Assembly (NCBI GenBank): GCA_038229135.1
Contig: JBBROS010000001.1
Span: 62,001 to 126,000, forward strand
Reading direction: 5' to 3'
Source of the DNA: JBBROS01 sp038229135
GTDB lineage: Bacteria; Pseudomonadota; Alphaproteobacteria; Acetobacterales; Acetobacteraceae
Length of the DNA: 64,000 nucleotides
Every line of letters starts with the position of its first letter. Positions within the stretch are counted from its first letter, which is position 1. The notes beneath the pieces were generated by a model. The model made no database searches and was not told where the DNA came from. It worked only from the letters and a program-made list of their open reading frames with translations. Of this stretch, positions 51,925 through 60,027 are shown piece after piece. Position numbers and translations under genes: made by a program.

Positions 51925-54360
51925 TCAGAGCACGCGCCCCTGGAGCCCGTCCGGGTCCGGCCGCGGCACCCGTCCCTCGATCGAGCGGTGCACCCGCACC
52001 GGGATGCGCTTGTAGGCCGGCACCTTGGACCGCGGATCGTGCATCCACAGCGGCACCAGCGGGTTCACCTCCGGGAAATACGCGCCGCAGCACCCCTCCG
52101 GGATGTCATACCCGATCACCTGCAGCCCGCGCACGATGCGCTCCACCCCGTCGCCCACCGCCGTCTCGAGGTCCACGGACTGGCCACTCTCCACGCCCAG
52201 CCGCCGCATGTCGTGCTCGTTCATGAACACGACGTGCCGCGTCCCTTCCACCCCGCGAAAGCGGTCCGTGTAGCCATAGATGGTCGTGTTGAACTGGTCG
52301 TTGGACCGCAGCGTCATCAGGTTCAGCACCCGCGACGCATCGCCAGCCACCTCGCTTTTCGGCAACAGCCGCTCGGGCGTGATGAAGTTCGCGCGCCCGT
52401 TCGGCGTCTTCCACTCCCGCCCCCGCGCCGGCACCGGCCGCGCGATCCCGCCCGGCTCGAACATCTTCGCGTTCAGGTCCTTGAACGTGGCCGGATACGT
52501 CGCCTCGATCGCATGCCGCACGTTCGCATAGTCCCGCACCCACTCCGTCCACGGCACGCGCGGGTTCTCCGGCAAGGTGGCGCGCGCGATCATCGCGACG
52601 ATCCACGGCTCGCTCCGCAGCTCCTCGCTCGCCGGCTCCACGACACCGCGGGAGCCGTGGAAATGCGCGATCGAGCTCTCGATCGAAACCGCCTGCTCCA
52701 CTTCGCCCTGCCGGTCGATCTCGATGCGCCCCAGGCACGGCAGGATGTAGCTCACCTCCCCATGCGCCACGTGGCTCCGGTTGAGTTTGGTCGCGATCTG
52801 CACGGACAGGCGCAGCTTGCGCCATGCCGCCTCCACCGGCGCCGTCTCCGGCACGGCCCGCACGAAATTGCCGCCCAGGCTGATGAACGCGCGCACATTG
52901 CCCTCGATCATCGCCTCGCAGGCCTCGACCGTGCCGAACCCCTTGTGCCGGGGCGGCTCGAACCCGTAAAGCGCTGCCAACGTGTCGAGCGGCACCAGCT
53001 CGGGCTTTTCCGTGATGCCCACCGTGCGCTGCCCTTGCACGTTGGAGTGGCCCCGCACCGGGCAGATGTTGGCGCCGGGGCGGCCGATATTGCCGCGCAG
53101 CAGCAACAGGTTGCACACCATGTGCACGTTCTCGCAGCCCATCTGCTGCTGCGTCAGGCCCATGCCATACACCCCGAGCACCGCCCGGGCGTCGGCATAG
53201 ATCCCCGCCGCCTGCTCCATCTGCGCCTGCGTCAGCCCGCTCGCCTCCTCGAGGTCCGCCCAGCCATGCCCCCGGCAGGCCGCCGCGAAATCCTCGAACC
53301 CATGCGTTTCCGCCGCGATGAAGGGGTGGTCCAGCACGCGCTTCGTGTCGGCCGCCTCGATGGAGGATGCGAACGACGTGCTGCCCGCCTCGTCCGGGTG
53401 CAGCGGCTCGCCGTCATGCCCGACCACCATCGGTACCGCCGCATCGTCGAGCGCGATCAGTGCCTTGCAGATGCCGAACAGCGCCGCCGTGTCCCCGCCG
53501 TTCTTCACCTGCAAATACAGGTGCGTCATCTCCGTCTCGGCGCCCGTCAGCATCTCGGTGGGCGATTGTGGGTTGGTGAACCGCTCGAGCCCGCGTTCCT
53601 TGAGCGGGTTGATGGTCACCATCTTCACGCCCCGCTTCACCGCCTCCTGCAGCTGGTGCAGCATGCGCGGGCTCGAGGTCGCCACGTTCTGGCCGATGTA
53701 GAAGATGCAGTCGCAATTCTCGAAATCGCTCAACGCCGCCGTGCCCACAGTGGCCCCGATGCTGTCCGGCAGTCCCACCGACGTGCTCTCGTGGCACATG
53801 TTGCTGCTGTCCGGCAGGTTGTTGGTGCCATACAGCCGCGCCAGCAGCGCATACATGTAGCTCGTCTCGAGCGAAGCCCGGCCGCTCGCGTAGAACACCA
53901 CCTGGTCCGGCTCGAACGTCTTCAGTTCACGCCCGATCTCCTCGAACGCGCTGCGCCAGCTCACCGGCACGTACTTGTCCGTCTCCGCATCCCACCGCAT
54001 GGGGTGCGTCAGGCGCCCGGCCGCCTCCAGATCGTAGTCGCGCCAGGTCTCGAGCTCCGTCATCGTGTGACGCGCGAAGAAGCTGAGGTCCGTCCGCTTG
54101 CTCGTGATCTCCCACGCGGTCGCCTTCGCTCCGTTCTCGCAGAACTCCGCCGGGTGCGTGGAGGAGGGCTTGGCCCAGGCGCAGCTCACGCACATGAAGC
54201 CCTCGGGCTTGTTCTGCAGCAGCAGCGCCTCGGTGCCGCGCACCGGCACACGCTCGTGCGCCAGGATATGCGCCACGCCTTTCAGCGAACCATAGCCCCC
54301 CGCCGGCCCGGTATAATCCTTCTGGCTGCCCTCATCGAGCTCGAGACGGTCCTTGGACAT
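51925..54360 (-). CDS. FdhF/YdeP-family molybdopterin oxidoreductase
   Basis: 811 residues. Single-subunit relatives of formate dehydrogenase H. The N-terminal iron-sulfur Cys residues are C57, C60 and C74 (FMCVSCAWAKP and EFCENGAKA). NLPDSSNMCHESTSVGLPDS places Cys189 where the Sec/Cys Mo-ligand of FDH sits; it is an ordinary TGC codon. The molydopterin-binding C-terminal domain includes NDQFNTTIYGYTDRFRGVEG. AGGAGG precedes the ATG at 54360. With fdhD adjacent it is likely a formate dehydrogenase-like enzyme, but YdeP proteins have no settled reaction and no electron-transfer subunit is encoded here. Confidence 0.9.
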   Translation of the reverse strand: MSKDRLELDEGSQKDYTGPAGGYGSLKGVAHILAHERVPVRGTEALLLQNKPEGFMCVSCAWAKPSSTHPAEFCENGAKATAWEITSKRTDLSFFARHTMTELETWRDYDLEAAGRLTHPMRWDAETDKYVPVSWRSAFEEIGRELKTFEPDQVVFYASGRASLETSYMYALLARLYGTNNLPDSSNMCHESTSVGLPDSIGATVGTAALSDFENCDCIFYIGQNVATSSPRMLHQLQEAVKRGVKMVTINPLKERGLERFTNPQSPTEMLTGAETEMTHLYLQVKNGGDTAALFGICKALIALDDAAVPMVVGHDGEPLHPDEAGSTSFASSIEAADTKRVLDHPFIAAETHGFEDFAAACRGHGWADLEEASGLTQAQMEQAAGIYADARAVLGVYGMGLTQQQMGCENVHMVCNLLLLRGNIGRPGANICPVRGHSNVQGQRTVGITEKPELVPLDTLAALYGFEPPRHKGFGTVEACEAMIEGNVRAFISLGGNFVRAVPETAPVEAAWRKLRLSVQIATKLNRSHVAHGEVSYILPCLGRIEIDRQGEVEQAVSIESSIAHFHGSRGVVEPASEELRSEPWIVAMIARATLPENPRVPWTEWVRDYANVRHAIEATYPATFKDLNAKMFEPGGIARPVPARGREWKTPNGRANFITPERLLPKSEVAGDASRVLNLMTLRSNDQFNTTIYGYTDRFRGVEGTRHVVFMNEHDMRRLGVESGQSVDLETAVGDGVERIVRGLQVIGYDIPEGCCGAYFPEVNPLVPLWMHDPRSKVPAYKRIPVRVHRSIEGRVPRPDPDGLQGRVL

Positions 54361-54416
54361 GCGGCAGCCCTCCTGGTCTGTCGCTGCAAACGCCCGAGGC
54401 GCCTTACGTTTGCGTG

Positions 54417-55166
54417 CTACTGCGAAACTTCTCCCGGCAGCGCGGCCCAGCCCTCGCCCGCCTGCAGCCGGGCCGCACTGGCCGCGAGCCAGGCCCGCAC
54501 GTCCCCGGCCGTCCCGAACGCGGCATCGACTCGCAGCCCCGCACCCCCCAGCGCCCGCGCCGCCACAATCCCGTCCTCGTCCGTCAGGTCGTCCCCGATG
54601 AAGATCGGGCGGCGCCCCGCGAATGGCGCCATGGCGGCCAACGCCCGCACCGCGCTGCCCTTGTCGGCGCCGAGGGGCCGCACCTCCCACGCCATGGAGG
54701 CAGGCATGACCTCGAACCGCGCATCGACCAGCGCGCGCACCGCCTCGTGCAGCGCCGGCCCGGCTTCGGGCGCGCCCCTGTAATGCACCACGAAGCCCCG
54801 CCGTTTCCGCTCGAGCAGCGCCCCCGGATGGCACGCCACGTGCCTCGCCGCCGCCTCCGCCCAGGCCTCGGGCGCCGTGGGCAAGTCCAAACGCTCCAAT
54901 GCCGCCCCGGGCGCCGGCCGCATCGCGCCCCCATGCTCGCCCGCCACCGCCTGCGCCACGCCCGGCAGCAGCGCGTCTACCTCCGCCACCGTCCGTCCGC
55001 TCACCACCGCCAGCGCCCCCCCGAGCGCGTCCCGCAGCGCCACGAGCGTCACCATCAGCCCAGGCGCCACCACCACCGCATCCGGTGTCGGCGCGATGTC
55101 GAGCAGCGTCCCGTCCAGGTCGAGCATCAGGGAGGCCGCAGCCGGGACCGGCAACGTTACCGGCAC
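54417..55166 (-). CDS. otsB: Trehalose-6-phosphate phosphatase
   Basis: 249-residue HAD-family phosphatase. LMLDLDGTLLDIAPTPDAVV carries the DxD nucleophile motif, VSGRTVAEVDALLPG is motif II, GEHGGAMR the OtsB-specific loop, and IFIGDDLTDEDGIVAARAL motif IV. It dephosphorylates trehalose-6-P. No otsA is present in the window. The start is uncertain: GTG 55166 (used), TTG 55154 or ATG 55127; GTG keeps the usual residues before the DLDGT motif and overlaps the DUF2155 stop by 10 bases. Confidence 0.88.
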   Translation of the reverse strand: MPVTLPVPAAASLMLDLDGTLLDIAPTPDAVVVAPGLMVTLVALRDALGGALAVVSGRTVAEVDALLPGVAQAVAGEHGGAMRPAPGAALERLDLPTAPEAWAEAAARHVACHPGALLERKRRGFVVHYRGAPEAGPALHEAVRALVDARFEVMPASMAWEVRPLGADKGSAVRALAAMAPFAGRRPIFIGDDLTDEDGIVAARALGGAGLRVDAAFGTAGDVRAWLAASAARLQAGEGWAALPGEVSQ

Positions 55167-55522
55167 GTGGCCAGCTTGATGTCGTACACCGGGTGCTCGA
55201 ACATCGACACGCTGGGCGTATGCGACAGCAGCCACCCACGGAACACCGGCGCGCTATTGCGGCTGTCCGTCACCTCCACGAAGGCCGCGTTGTTCTGCGC
55301 CACGTCCGGCGGCCGCGTCATGCAACGCTGCACGGCGATGGTCAGCGTCGCGAAGCCCGCCTGCTGCCCGGCCTTCACCGACACCGAGGTCGGCTGCGCC
55401 CGCATTTTGTCGAGCACGACGAGCTCCGCAGACCCGCGCGGCAGCCATGCATCCGGCCCGCTCGGCGCCGACGCGGGTGCCTGGGCCATCAACAACGGCA
55501 CGGCCAGCAGCCAGCGCCTCAT
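55157..55522 (-). CDS. DUF2155 family exported protein
   Basis: 121 residues with a Sec signal (RWLLAVPLLMAQAPASAPSG). The DUF2155 core is clear: LVVLDKMRAQPTSVSVKAG, FATLTIAVQRCMTRPPDVAQ, FVEVTDSRNSAPVFRGWLLS and the closing FEHPVYDIKLATC with two Cys that could pair. Unknown periplasmic role. It is found next to NDUFA12 genes in many alphaproteobacteria, as here. Confidence 0.92.
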   Translation of the reverse strand: MRRWLLAVPLLMAQAPASAPSGPDAWLPRGSAELVVLDKMRAQPTSVSVKAGQQAGFATLTIAVQRCMTRPPDVAQNNAAFVEVTDSRNSAPVFRGWLLSHTPSVSMFEHPVYDIKLATCR

Positions 55523-55683
55523 GCCTTCGGGTCTCGCAGGCCGTCCACCATCTCGGCAAGGATCCGCCGCATCGCGCCCGCATCCACGCCCATCAGCACC
55601 GCGTCCTCGAACGCGTCCTGCATCACCTGACGCAACTCCAGGTCGTTCTCCTCGAGTGTCCGCAGCTTGTCCCGGCACGACAT
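55519..55683 (-). CDS. Small helical protein, 54 residues, unknown
   Basis: ATG 55683, stop overlapping the DUF2155 ATG by 4 bases. The sequence runs MSCRDKLRTLEENDLELRQV and ends EMVDGLRDPKA; it is predicted as nearly all helix with an acidic central face and has no signal. Not recognised as a family. A TTG 13 codons upstream would be an alternative start. The coupling to DUF2155 and the non-random amphipathic pattern support a real gene. Confidence 0.6.
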   Translation of the reverse strand: MSCRDKLRTLEENDLELRQVMQDAFEDAVLMGVDAGAMRRILAEMVDGLRDPKA

Positions 55684-55735
55684 GGGCGCGCCGTCCGCCC
55701 CGGGCCAGAGCCTCCGCGTCAAGGCGGGGGGCTCG

Positions 55736-56254
55736 TCACGGCCGCGCCGGGGCCGCCTCGCCCGGGGCGGCCGCCTGCTGCTTCAGCAGCCGCTGCGTCC
55801 CGTCGGCCAGCGAGCCCACGTTGAATATGAACTTGCCCAGTAGGTCCTCGAGGTTCGTCGCACCCTGGGTAATGGTGATCATGCCGCCATCGCCCAGGTT
55901 CGTCTCCGCCCCGCCCGGGCTGACGGTGAGGAAATTGCTCCCCAAGAGCCCGCCCGTGCTGATGGTGGCCGACGAATCGCTCGGCACCTTGATGTCCGGC
56001 CGCACGCTGAACTGCACGATGGCCTGGTAGGTGTTCGGGTCGATCGCCGTCCCCGTCACCCGCCCCACCGGCACGCCGCCGATGCGAACATCCGCCCCGG
56101 CCGCAAGCGAACCCACGTTCTCGAACTTCGCCACCAGCCGCGTCCCGGCAGCCCCGCCGCGTCCGGTGTTCAGCACCGCGTAGGCCAGGAAGCCGGCCGT
56201 CACCACGAGCACGGCGACCCCCGTCGCCACTTCGGCCACGCTGCGACCTGCCAT
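55736..56254 (-). CDS. mlaD: MlaD-type MCE-domain lipid transport protein
   Basis: 172 residues: one N-terminal membrane segment (EVATGVAVLVVTAGFLAYAV) and a single MCE domain, KFENVGSLAAGADVRIGGVP through VPSDSSATISTGGLLGSNFL. The C-terminal hydrophobic/helical tail is FIFNVGSLADGTQRLL. In the Mla system it is the periplasmic part of the inner-membrane MlaFEDB transporter that moves phospholipids between membranes. No mlaE, mlaF or mlaC lies here; the isolated position next to NDUFA12 is the usual one in these bacteria. Confidence 0.93.
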   Translation of the reverse strand: MAGRSVAEVATGVAVLVVTAGFLAYAVLNTGRGGAAGTRLVAKFENVGSLAAGADVRIGGVPVGRVTGTAIDPNTYQAIVQFSVRPDIKVPSDSSATISTGGLLGSNFLTVSPGGAETNLGDGGMITITQGATNLEDLLGKFIFNVGSLADGTQRLLKQQAAAPGEAAPARP

Positions 56255-56259
56255 TTCGT

Positions 56260-56625
56260 CTAGCTCCCCGGCGTCCAGGGCTCGTAATCGCCCGTCGCCG
56301 CCGGGCGCCGGCCGCCGCGGTAGTCGTGCCCGGCCGGGCGGTAGCTCGCGGCCGTGCCCGTAAGGTTCGGCGCATGCGGCAGTTGCCACACCCTACGCTC
56401 CTGCAACGGGATCGGCTCGTCCACCGTGTAGTGCAGCCAGGCATGCCACTCGGGCGGCACCAGCGTGGGCTCGGCCACGCCCGCATACATCACCCAGCGC
56501 CGCCGCTTGCCGTCCAGCCGCGTCCCCTGCGTGGCACGCTTGTCCTCGAAGTATCGGTTGCCCGCCGGGTCCGAGCCCACCAGGCGGCCGTTGAAGTAGG
56601 TGAAGAGGCGGGTGCCGATCGTCAT
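56260..56625 (-). CDS. NDUFA12-type accessory subunit of complex I
   Basis: 121 residues. TIGTRLFTYFNGRLVGSDPA, RYFEDKRATQGTRLDGKRRR followed by WVMY and PPEWHAWLHYTVDEP are the NDUFA12/B17.2 blocks. This accessory subunit of NADH:ubiquinone oxidoreductase is shared by alphaproteobacteria and mitochondria. ATG 56625 is used. It ends 5 bases before the mlaD start. Divergent from the NrdJ-like gene with a 65-base gap. Confidence 0.95.
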   Translation of the reverse strand: MTIGTRLFTYFNGRLVGSDPAGNRYFEDKRATQGTRLDGKRRRWVMYAGVAEPTLVPPEWHAWLHYTVDEPIPLQERRVWQLPHAPNLTGTAASYRPAGHDYRGGRRPAATGDYEPWTPGS

Positions 56626-56690
56626 GCGGTCGCATATACGGGCACTGCCCACATTGCGCCATAGGCCCGGCACCGCCTACGATCACGACC

Positions 56691-58181
56691 ATGAGCACTC
56701 CCCGCAATTGGCCCAGGGTTTGGCGGGGCATCCGCATGCGCGACACCGAGGCGGGCCCCGACCCGGACGCCGCGCTCCGCCCCCTGACGCTGCCTGCCGC
56801 GTGGGACGACCGGGCCGCCGCCGCCCTGGCCACCCTCGCCCCGGGCGACGGCCGCACCACCCTCCCCCGCGCCGCCGACGCCTGGATCCGCCCCGTGGCC
56901 ACGCGCGCGCAGGAGGCCGGCGACCCAGCCCTGGCCGAGCGCCTGCACGCGCTCCTGCTCCACCGCCGCGCCGCCCCCACCCTGCCCGTATGGTCCGGTG
57001 CGGCCAGCTCATCCGGCAGCACGCCCCCCGGCTTCGTGCTCAACCTCCCCGCCTTCCTGGATGGGGGCACCGGCTTCGACGTGCCCGCCTTCACCGAGGC
57101 CGTTCGCACCGCGGCCACCGCGCTCCGCCTGGGGGACCCGGCCTCCACCCGCTTCGCCATCGGCTTCACGGACCTCGACGGCCTGCTCGCCGCCACCGCC
57201 CTGCCCTACGACAGCCCCGCCGCGCGGGACGTGGCCGCCTGCCTCGCCGCCCTGCTCCGCGCCACCGCGGACCTGGCCCTGGCCGGGGACCAGCCGGACC
57301 TGCTGTCGCGCCTGCCCTCGTGGCCGGTGCCCCCCGCCCGCTGCGCCCTGCCGGGCCTCGCCGAAGCCGCCGCCGACGCCCGCCGCACGGCACTGATGGG
57401 CGCCACGGGCCTTGCCGGCACCGCCATCATGGACCCGGGCCCCGCGGACGCCCTGCTGGGCGCCGAGACCGGCGGGCTCGCCCCGGCCTTCTCGCCCGTG
57501 AGCCCTGACGGCCTGCTCACCCGTGCCGCCCAGGCCCGCCTCGCGGCGCTCGGCCTCGGCCCCGAGGCAGCCCTGGCCCGGGCCCTCCAGGGGGAGGCGC
57601 TGCTGCAGCCGCCCGGCCTCGCCGCACACCAGGCCATGCACGATGCCGTGGCCCCCATGCTGCACGCCATGCCGGCCCGCCCCGTGGCCGGCGCCCGGCC
57701 CGCCGCCCCGCCGCTCCGCCGCGAGCTGCCGGCCCGCCGCCGCGGCTACACGCAGAAGGCGTCCATCGCCGGGCACCGCATCTATATCCGCACCGGGGAG
57801 TATGCCGACGGATCCTTGGGCGAGGTCGCCCTCACCCTGCCGCGCGAGACCGCGGCCCTCCGCGCCATGCTCGACAGCGTCGCTGCCGCCGTCAGCCTCG
57901 GCCTGCAGCACGGCGTGCCGCTCGAGGACTACGTGGGCCAGTTCACCCTCACCCGCTTCGGCCCCGCCGGCGCCGTCGAGGGCGACACCGACGTGGCCTT
58001 CGCCACCAGCCCGCTCGACTACGCCTTCCGCAACCTGGCGCTCAACTACCTCGGAAGCTGCGACATCCCCGAGGGCATCCCGGACGCCCAGGAGCCAGAC
58101 CGCCTGCCGCTGCTCCCGCTCGACCTCCCCACCCAGCCCCGCGCCCGGCGCACGGGCCTGCGCCTGGTGGCCAACGGTTAA
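56691..58181 (+). CDS. NrdJ-derived TSCPD-domain protein lacking the ribonucleotide reductase catalytic core
   Basis: 496 residues. Blocks of class II ribonucleotide reductase appear in order: LPAAWDDRAAAAL (34-46), RAAPTLPVW (93-101; RAAPNSPVWFN-like), NLPAFLDGGTGFDVPAF (118-134; NLASLNL...FD-like), GFTDLDGLLAATALPYDS (158-175), ETGGLAPAFSPV (259-270), and a full TSCPD region RRGYTQKASIAGHRIYIRTG (350 on), GLQHGVPLEDYVGQFT, TRFGPAGAVEG and ATSPLDYAFRNLALNYLG. Missing is the segment between 101 and 118 that in NrdJ carries the SSCF, glycyl-loop and active-site Cys/Glu elements, and the C-terminal redox Cys pair. Only isolated Cys (184, 218, 457) remain. It cannot reduce ribonucleotides; it may regulate or bind nucleotides. 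Operon with ridA. Confidence 0.8.
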   Translation: MSTPRNWPRVWRGIRMRDTEAGPDPDAALRPLTLPAAWDDRAAAALATLAPGDGRTTLPRAADAWIRPVATRAQEAGDPALAERLHALLLHRRAAPTLPVWSGAASSSGSTPPGFVLNLPAFLDGGTGFDVPAFTEAVRTAATALRLGDPASTRFAIGFTDLDGLLAATALPYDSPAARDVAACLAALLRATADLALAGDQPDLLSRLPSWPVPPARCALPGLAEAAADARRTALMGATGLAGTAIMDPGPADALLGAETGGLAPAFSPVSPDGLLTRAAQARLAALGLGPEAALARALQGEALLQPPGLAAHQAMHDAVAPMLHAMPARPVAGARPAAPPLRRELPARRRGYTQKASIAGHRIYIRTGEYADGSLGEVALTLPRETAALRAMLDSVAAAVSLGLQHGVPLEDYVGQFTLTRFGPAGAVEGDTDVAFATSPLDYAFRNLALNYLGSCDIPEGIPDAQEPDRLPLLPLDLPTQPRARRTGLRLVANG

Positions 58182-58191
58182 GGACACCCCC

Positions 58192-58653
58192 ATGACCATC
58201 GACGCCAAGCTCGCCGAACTCGGCCTCACGCTGCCCAGCGCCATGCCGCCCATGGCCACCTACGTGCCCTTCGTCCGCACCGGGAGCCTCGTCTTCGTCA
58301 GCGGCCAGGTGCCGGCCGAGAACGGCCGCATCGCCGTCACCGGCAAGGTCGGCGAAGGCGTGAGCCTGGAGCAGGGCCAGCACGCCGCCCGGCTGTGCTT
58401 CCTGAACGTGCTCACCCACCTCCGCACCGCCTGCGACGGAGACCTCGGCCGCGTCCGCCGGGTCGTCCGCCTCGGCGGCTTCGTCGCCGCCCCGCCCGGC
58501 TTCACCCAGCACGCCCTCGTCATGAACGGCGCGTCCGACCTCGCCGTCTCCCTGTTCGGCGAGGCCGGCCGCCACGCCCGCACCACCATCGGCGTCCCAG
58601 CCCTCCCCGGTGACGCCGCGGTCGAGGTCGAAGGCGTGTTCGAGGTGAGCTGA
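58192..58653 (+). CDS. RidA family protein
   Basis: 153 residues, YjgF/YER057c/UK114 fold in the longer subgroup. YVPFVRTGSLVFVSGQVPAE at the start of the core, FLNVLTHLRTACDGDLGRVR in the helix, and HARTTIGVPALPGDAAVEVE with the carboxylate-binding Arg and conserved Glu. It hydrolyses reactive enamines/imines from PLP enzymes such as 2-aminoacrylate. It starts 10 bases after the NrdJ-derived gene with AGGA before it, so they are one operon. Confidence 0.92.
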   Translation: MTIDAKLAELGLTLPSAMPPMATYVPFVRTGSLVFVSGQVPAENGRIAVTGKVGEGVSLEQGQHAARLCFLNVLTHLRTACDGDLGRVRRVVRLGGFVAAPPGFTQHALVMNGASDLAVSLFGEAGRHARTTIGVPALPGDAAVEVEGVFEVS

Positions 58654-58667
58654 CCCGCGCTTCCCCA

Positions 58668-58701
58668 CTCCCTTTGCGGGAGCGGCCGGGGGAGGGGTGG
58701 C
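58668..58701. repeat. Dispersed CTCCC-loop-GGGAG repeat with trailing GGGGAGGGG
   Basis: CTCCC (58668-58672) pairs with GGGAG (58678-58682) over TTTGC, followed by GGGGGAGGGGTGGCC, closely matching the unit after aceA (40406). It sits after ridA and could terminate that operon. Confidence 0.65.
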
Positions 58702-58780
58702 CGCACGAGCAAGCTCACCCCTCACGAGTGCACGTATCCCCGACGTTTGCCGGATCGCAACCCCACCCTATACTCAACCC

Positions 58781-59956
58781 ATGCCCGACGGCGCACCCAG
58801 CCTCAGCCTCACGCTGCACCCCAAGATCGCCGACATCCCGGCGGAGGACTGGGACGCCTGCGCCGGCACGGCCGACGGGACAGGGAACCCGTTCGCCAGC
58901 CACGCCTTCCTCGCAGCCCTCGAGGAGAGCGGCTCCGCCGGTCCCCGCACCGGCTGGCTGCCGCAGCATGCTGCCCTGCGCGAGCACGACCGCATCGTCG
59001 CCGTGGCGCCCATGTACGCCAAGTCGCACAGCTACGGCGAATACGTATTCGACCATGGCTGGGCCCACGCCTTCGAGCGCGCGGGCGGCGAATACTACCC
59101 GAAGCTCCAGGTCGCGAGCCCGTTCAGCCCCGTGCCCGGCCCCCGCCTCCTCGTCCGCCCAGGCGCCGGACCGGAGCTGCAGGGGGCACTGGCGCGCGCC
59201 CTCGTCCAGGCCTGCACCCAACTCGGCCTCAGCTCCGTCCACGCCACCTTCTGCACGGCAGCCGACCAGGCCACCCTCGTCGAGGCCGGCTGGCTGGCCC
59301 GGCTCGGCAAGCAGTTCCACTGGGAGAACGCCGGCTACGACACCTTCGACGACTTCCTCGGCGCGCTGCGCGCCTCCAAGCGCAAGTCGCTCAAGCGCGA
59401 GCGCCGCGACGCGAACGCCGCCGGCCTCGTGTTCCGCACCCTCCGAGGCAACGAGATCCGTCCGCACCATTGGGACGCGTTCTATCGCTTCTACACGGCC
59501 ACGGTGGACCGCAAATGGGGCAGCGCCTACCTCACGCGCCGGTTCTTCCCCCTGCTGTCGGAGCGGCTGGGCGACCAGGTGGTCCTCATGACGGCCGAAC
59601 ACAACGACCACCCCGTGGCGGGCGCCCTCAACCTGGTTGGCGACGGCGCGCTGTTCGGCCGCAACTGGGGCTGCACCGGCGACTGGCCGTTCCTGCATTT
59701 CGAGCTCTGCTACTACCGCGCCATCGAGTTCGCGATCGAGCACCGCCTTCCGCGCGTAGAGGCCGGCGCGCAGGGCGAGCACAAGATCCAGCGCGGCTAC
59801 CTGCCGAAGCCCACCTACTCCGCGCACTGGATCGCCAATCCAGGCCTCCGCCGCGCGGTCGCCGGCTTCCTCGAGCAGGAGCGCCCGGCCGTGCAGGCCG
59901 AGATGGACGAACTTGCCACGTTCTCTCCCTATCGTCGCGCCGGCGAGGCCGCCTGA
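58781..59956 (+). CDS. GNAT-fold N-acyltransferase-like protein (COG3146, peptidogalycan family)
   Basis: 391 residues of the COG3146 (DUF482) family related to FemAB/GNAT enzymes. IPAEDWDACAGTADGTGNPF with SHAFLAALEESG at the N-terminus, YVFDHGWAHAFERAGGEYYP, KQFHWENAGYDTFDDFLGAL, SKRKSLKRERRD and VEAGAQGEHKIQRGYLPKPT are the family blocks. It is predicted to transfer an acyl or aminoacyl group; the substrate is unknown. ATG 58781 is used. The last codons are part of a 25-base tandem repeat. Confidence 0.88.
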   Translation: MPDGAPSLSLTLHPKIADIPAEDWDACAGTADGTGNPFASHAFLAALEESGSAGPRTGWLPQHAALREHDRIVAVAPMYAKSHSYGEYVFDHGWAHAFERAGGEYYPKLQVASPFSPVPGPRLLVRPGAGPELQGALARALVQACTQLGLSSVHATFCTAADQATLVEAGWLARLGKQFHWENAGYDTFDDFLGALRASKRKSLKRERRDANAAGLVFRTLRGNEIRPHHWDAFYRFYTATVDRKWGSAYLTRRFFPLLSERLGDQVVLMTAEHNDHPVAGALNLVGDGALFGRNWGCTGDWPFLHFELCYYRAIEFAIEHRLPRVEAGAQGEHKIQRGYLPKPTYSAHWIANPGLRRAVAGFLEQERPAVQAEMDELATFSPYRRAGEAA

Positions 59957-60016
59957 CATGGTTGCCGGCGAGGCCGCCTGACGTGGTCGCTGGCGAGGCC
60001 GCCTGACGTGGTCGGC
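59942..60016. repeat. Three 25-base tandem units spanning a stop codon
   Basis: Units 59942-59966, 59967-59991 and 59992-60016 all begin GGCGAGGCCGCCTGAC and continue TGGTCG/TGGTTG. Unit 1 contains the last codons and stop of the COG3146 gene; the next two repeat GEAA-stop. A degenerate fourth unit (GACGAAGCCGCTTGAT) runs into the EamA start. Confidence 0.92.
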
Positions 60017-60027
60017 GACGAAGCCGC

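Noticed and set aside
51925..54360. Selenocysteine-containing formate dehydrogenase
   Set aside because: The Mo-ligand position is a Cys codon and there is no internal in-frame TGA to read through.
56691..58181. Functional class II ribonucleotide reductase (nrdJ)
   Set aside because: Far too short, with the active-site Cys, glycine-rich loop and C-terminal Cys pair missing.
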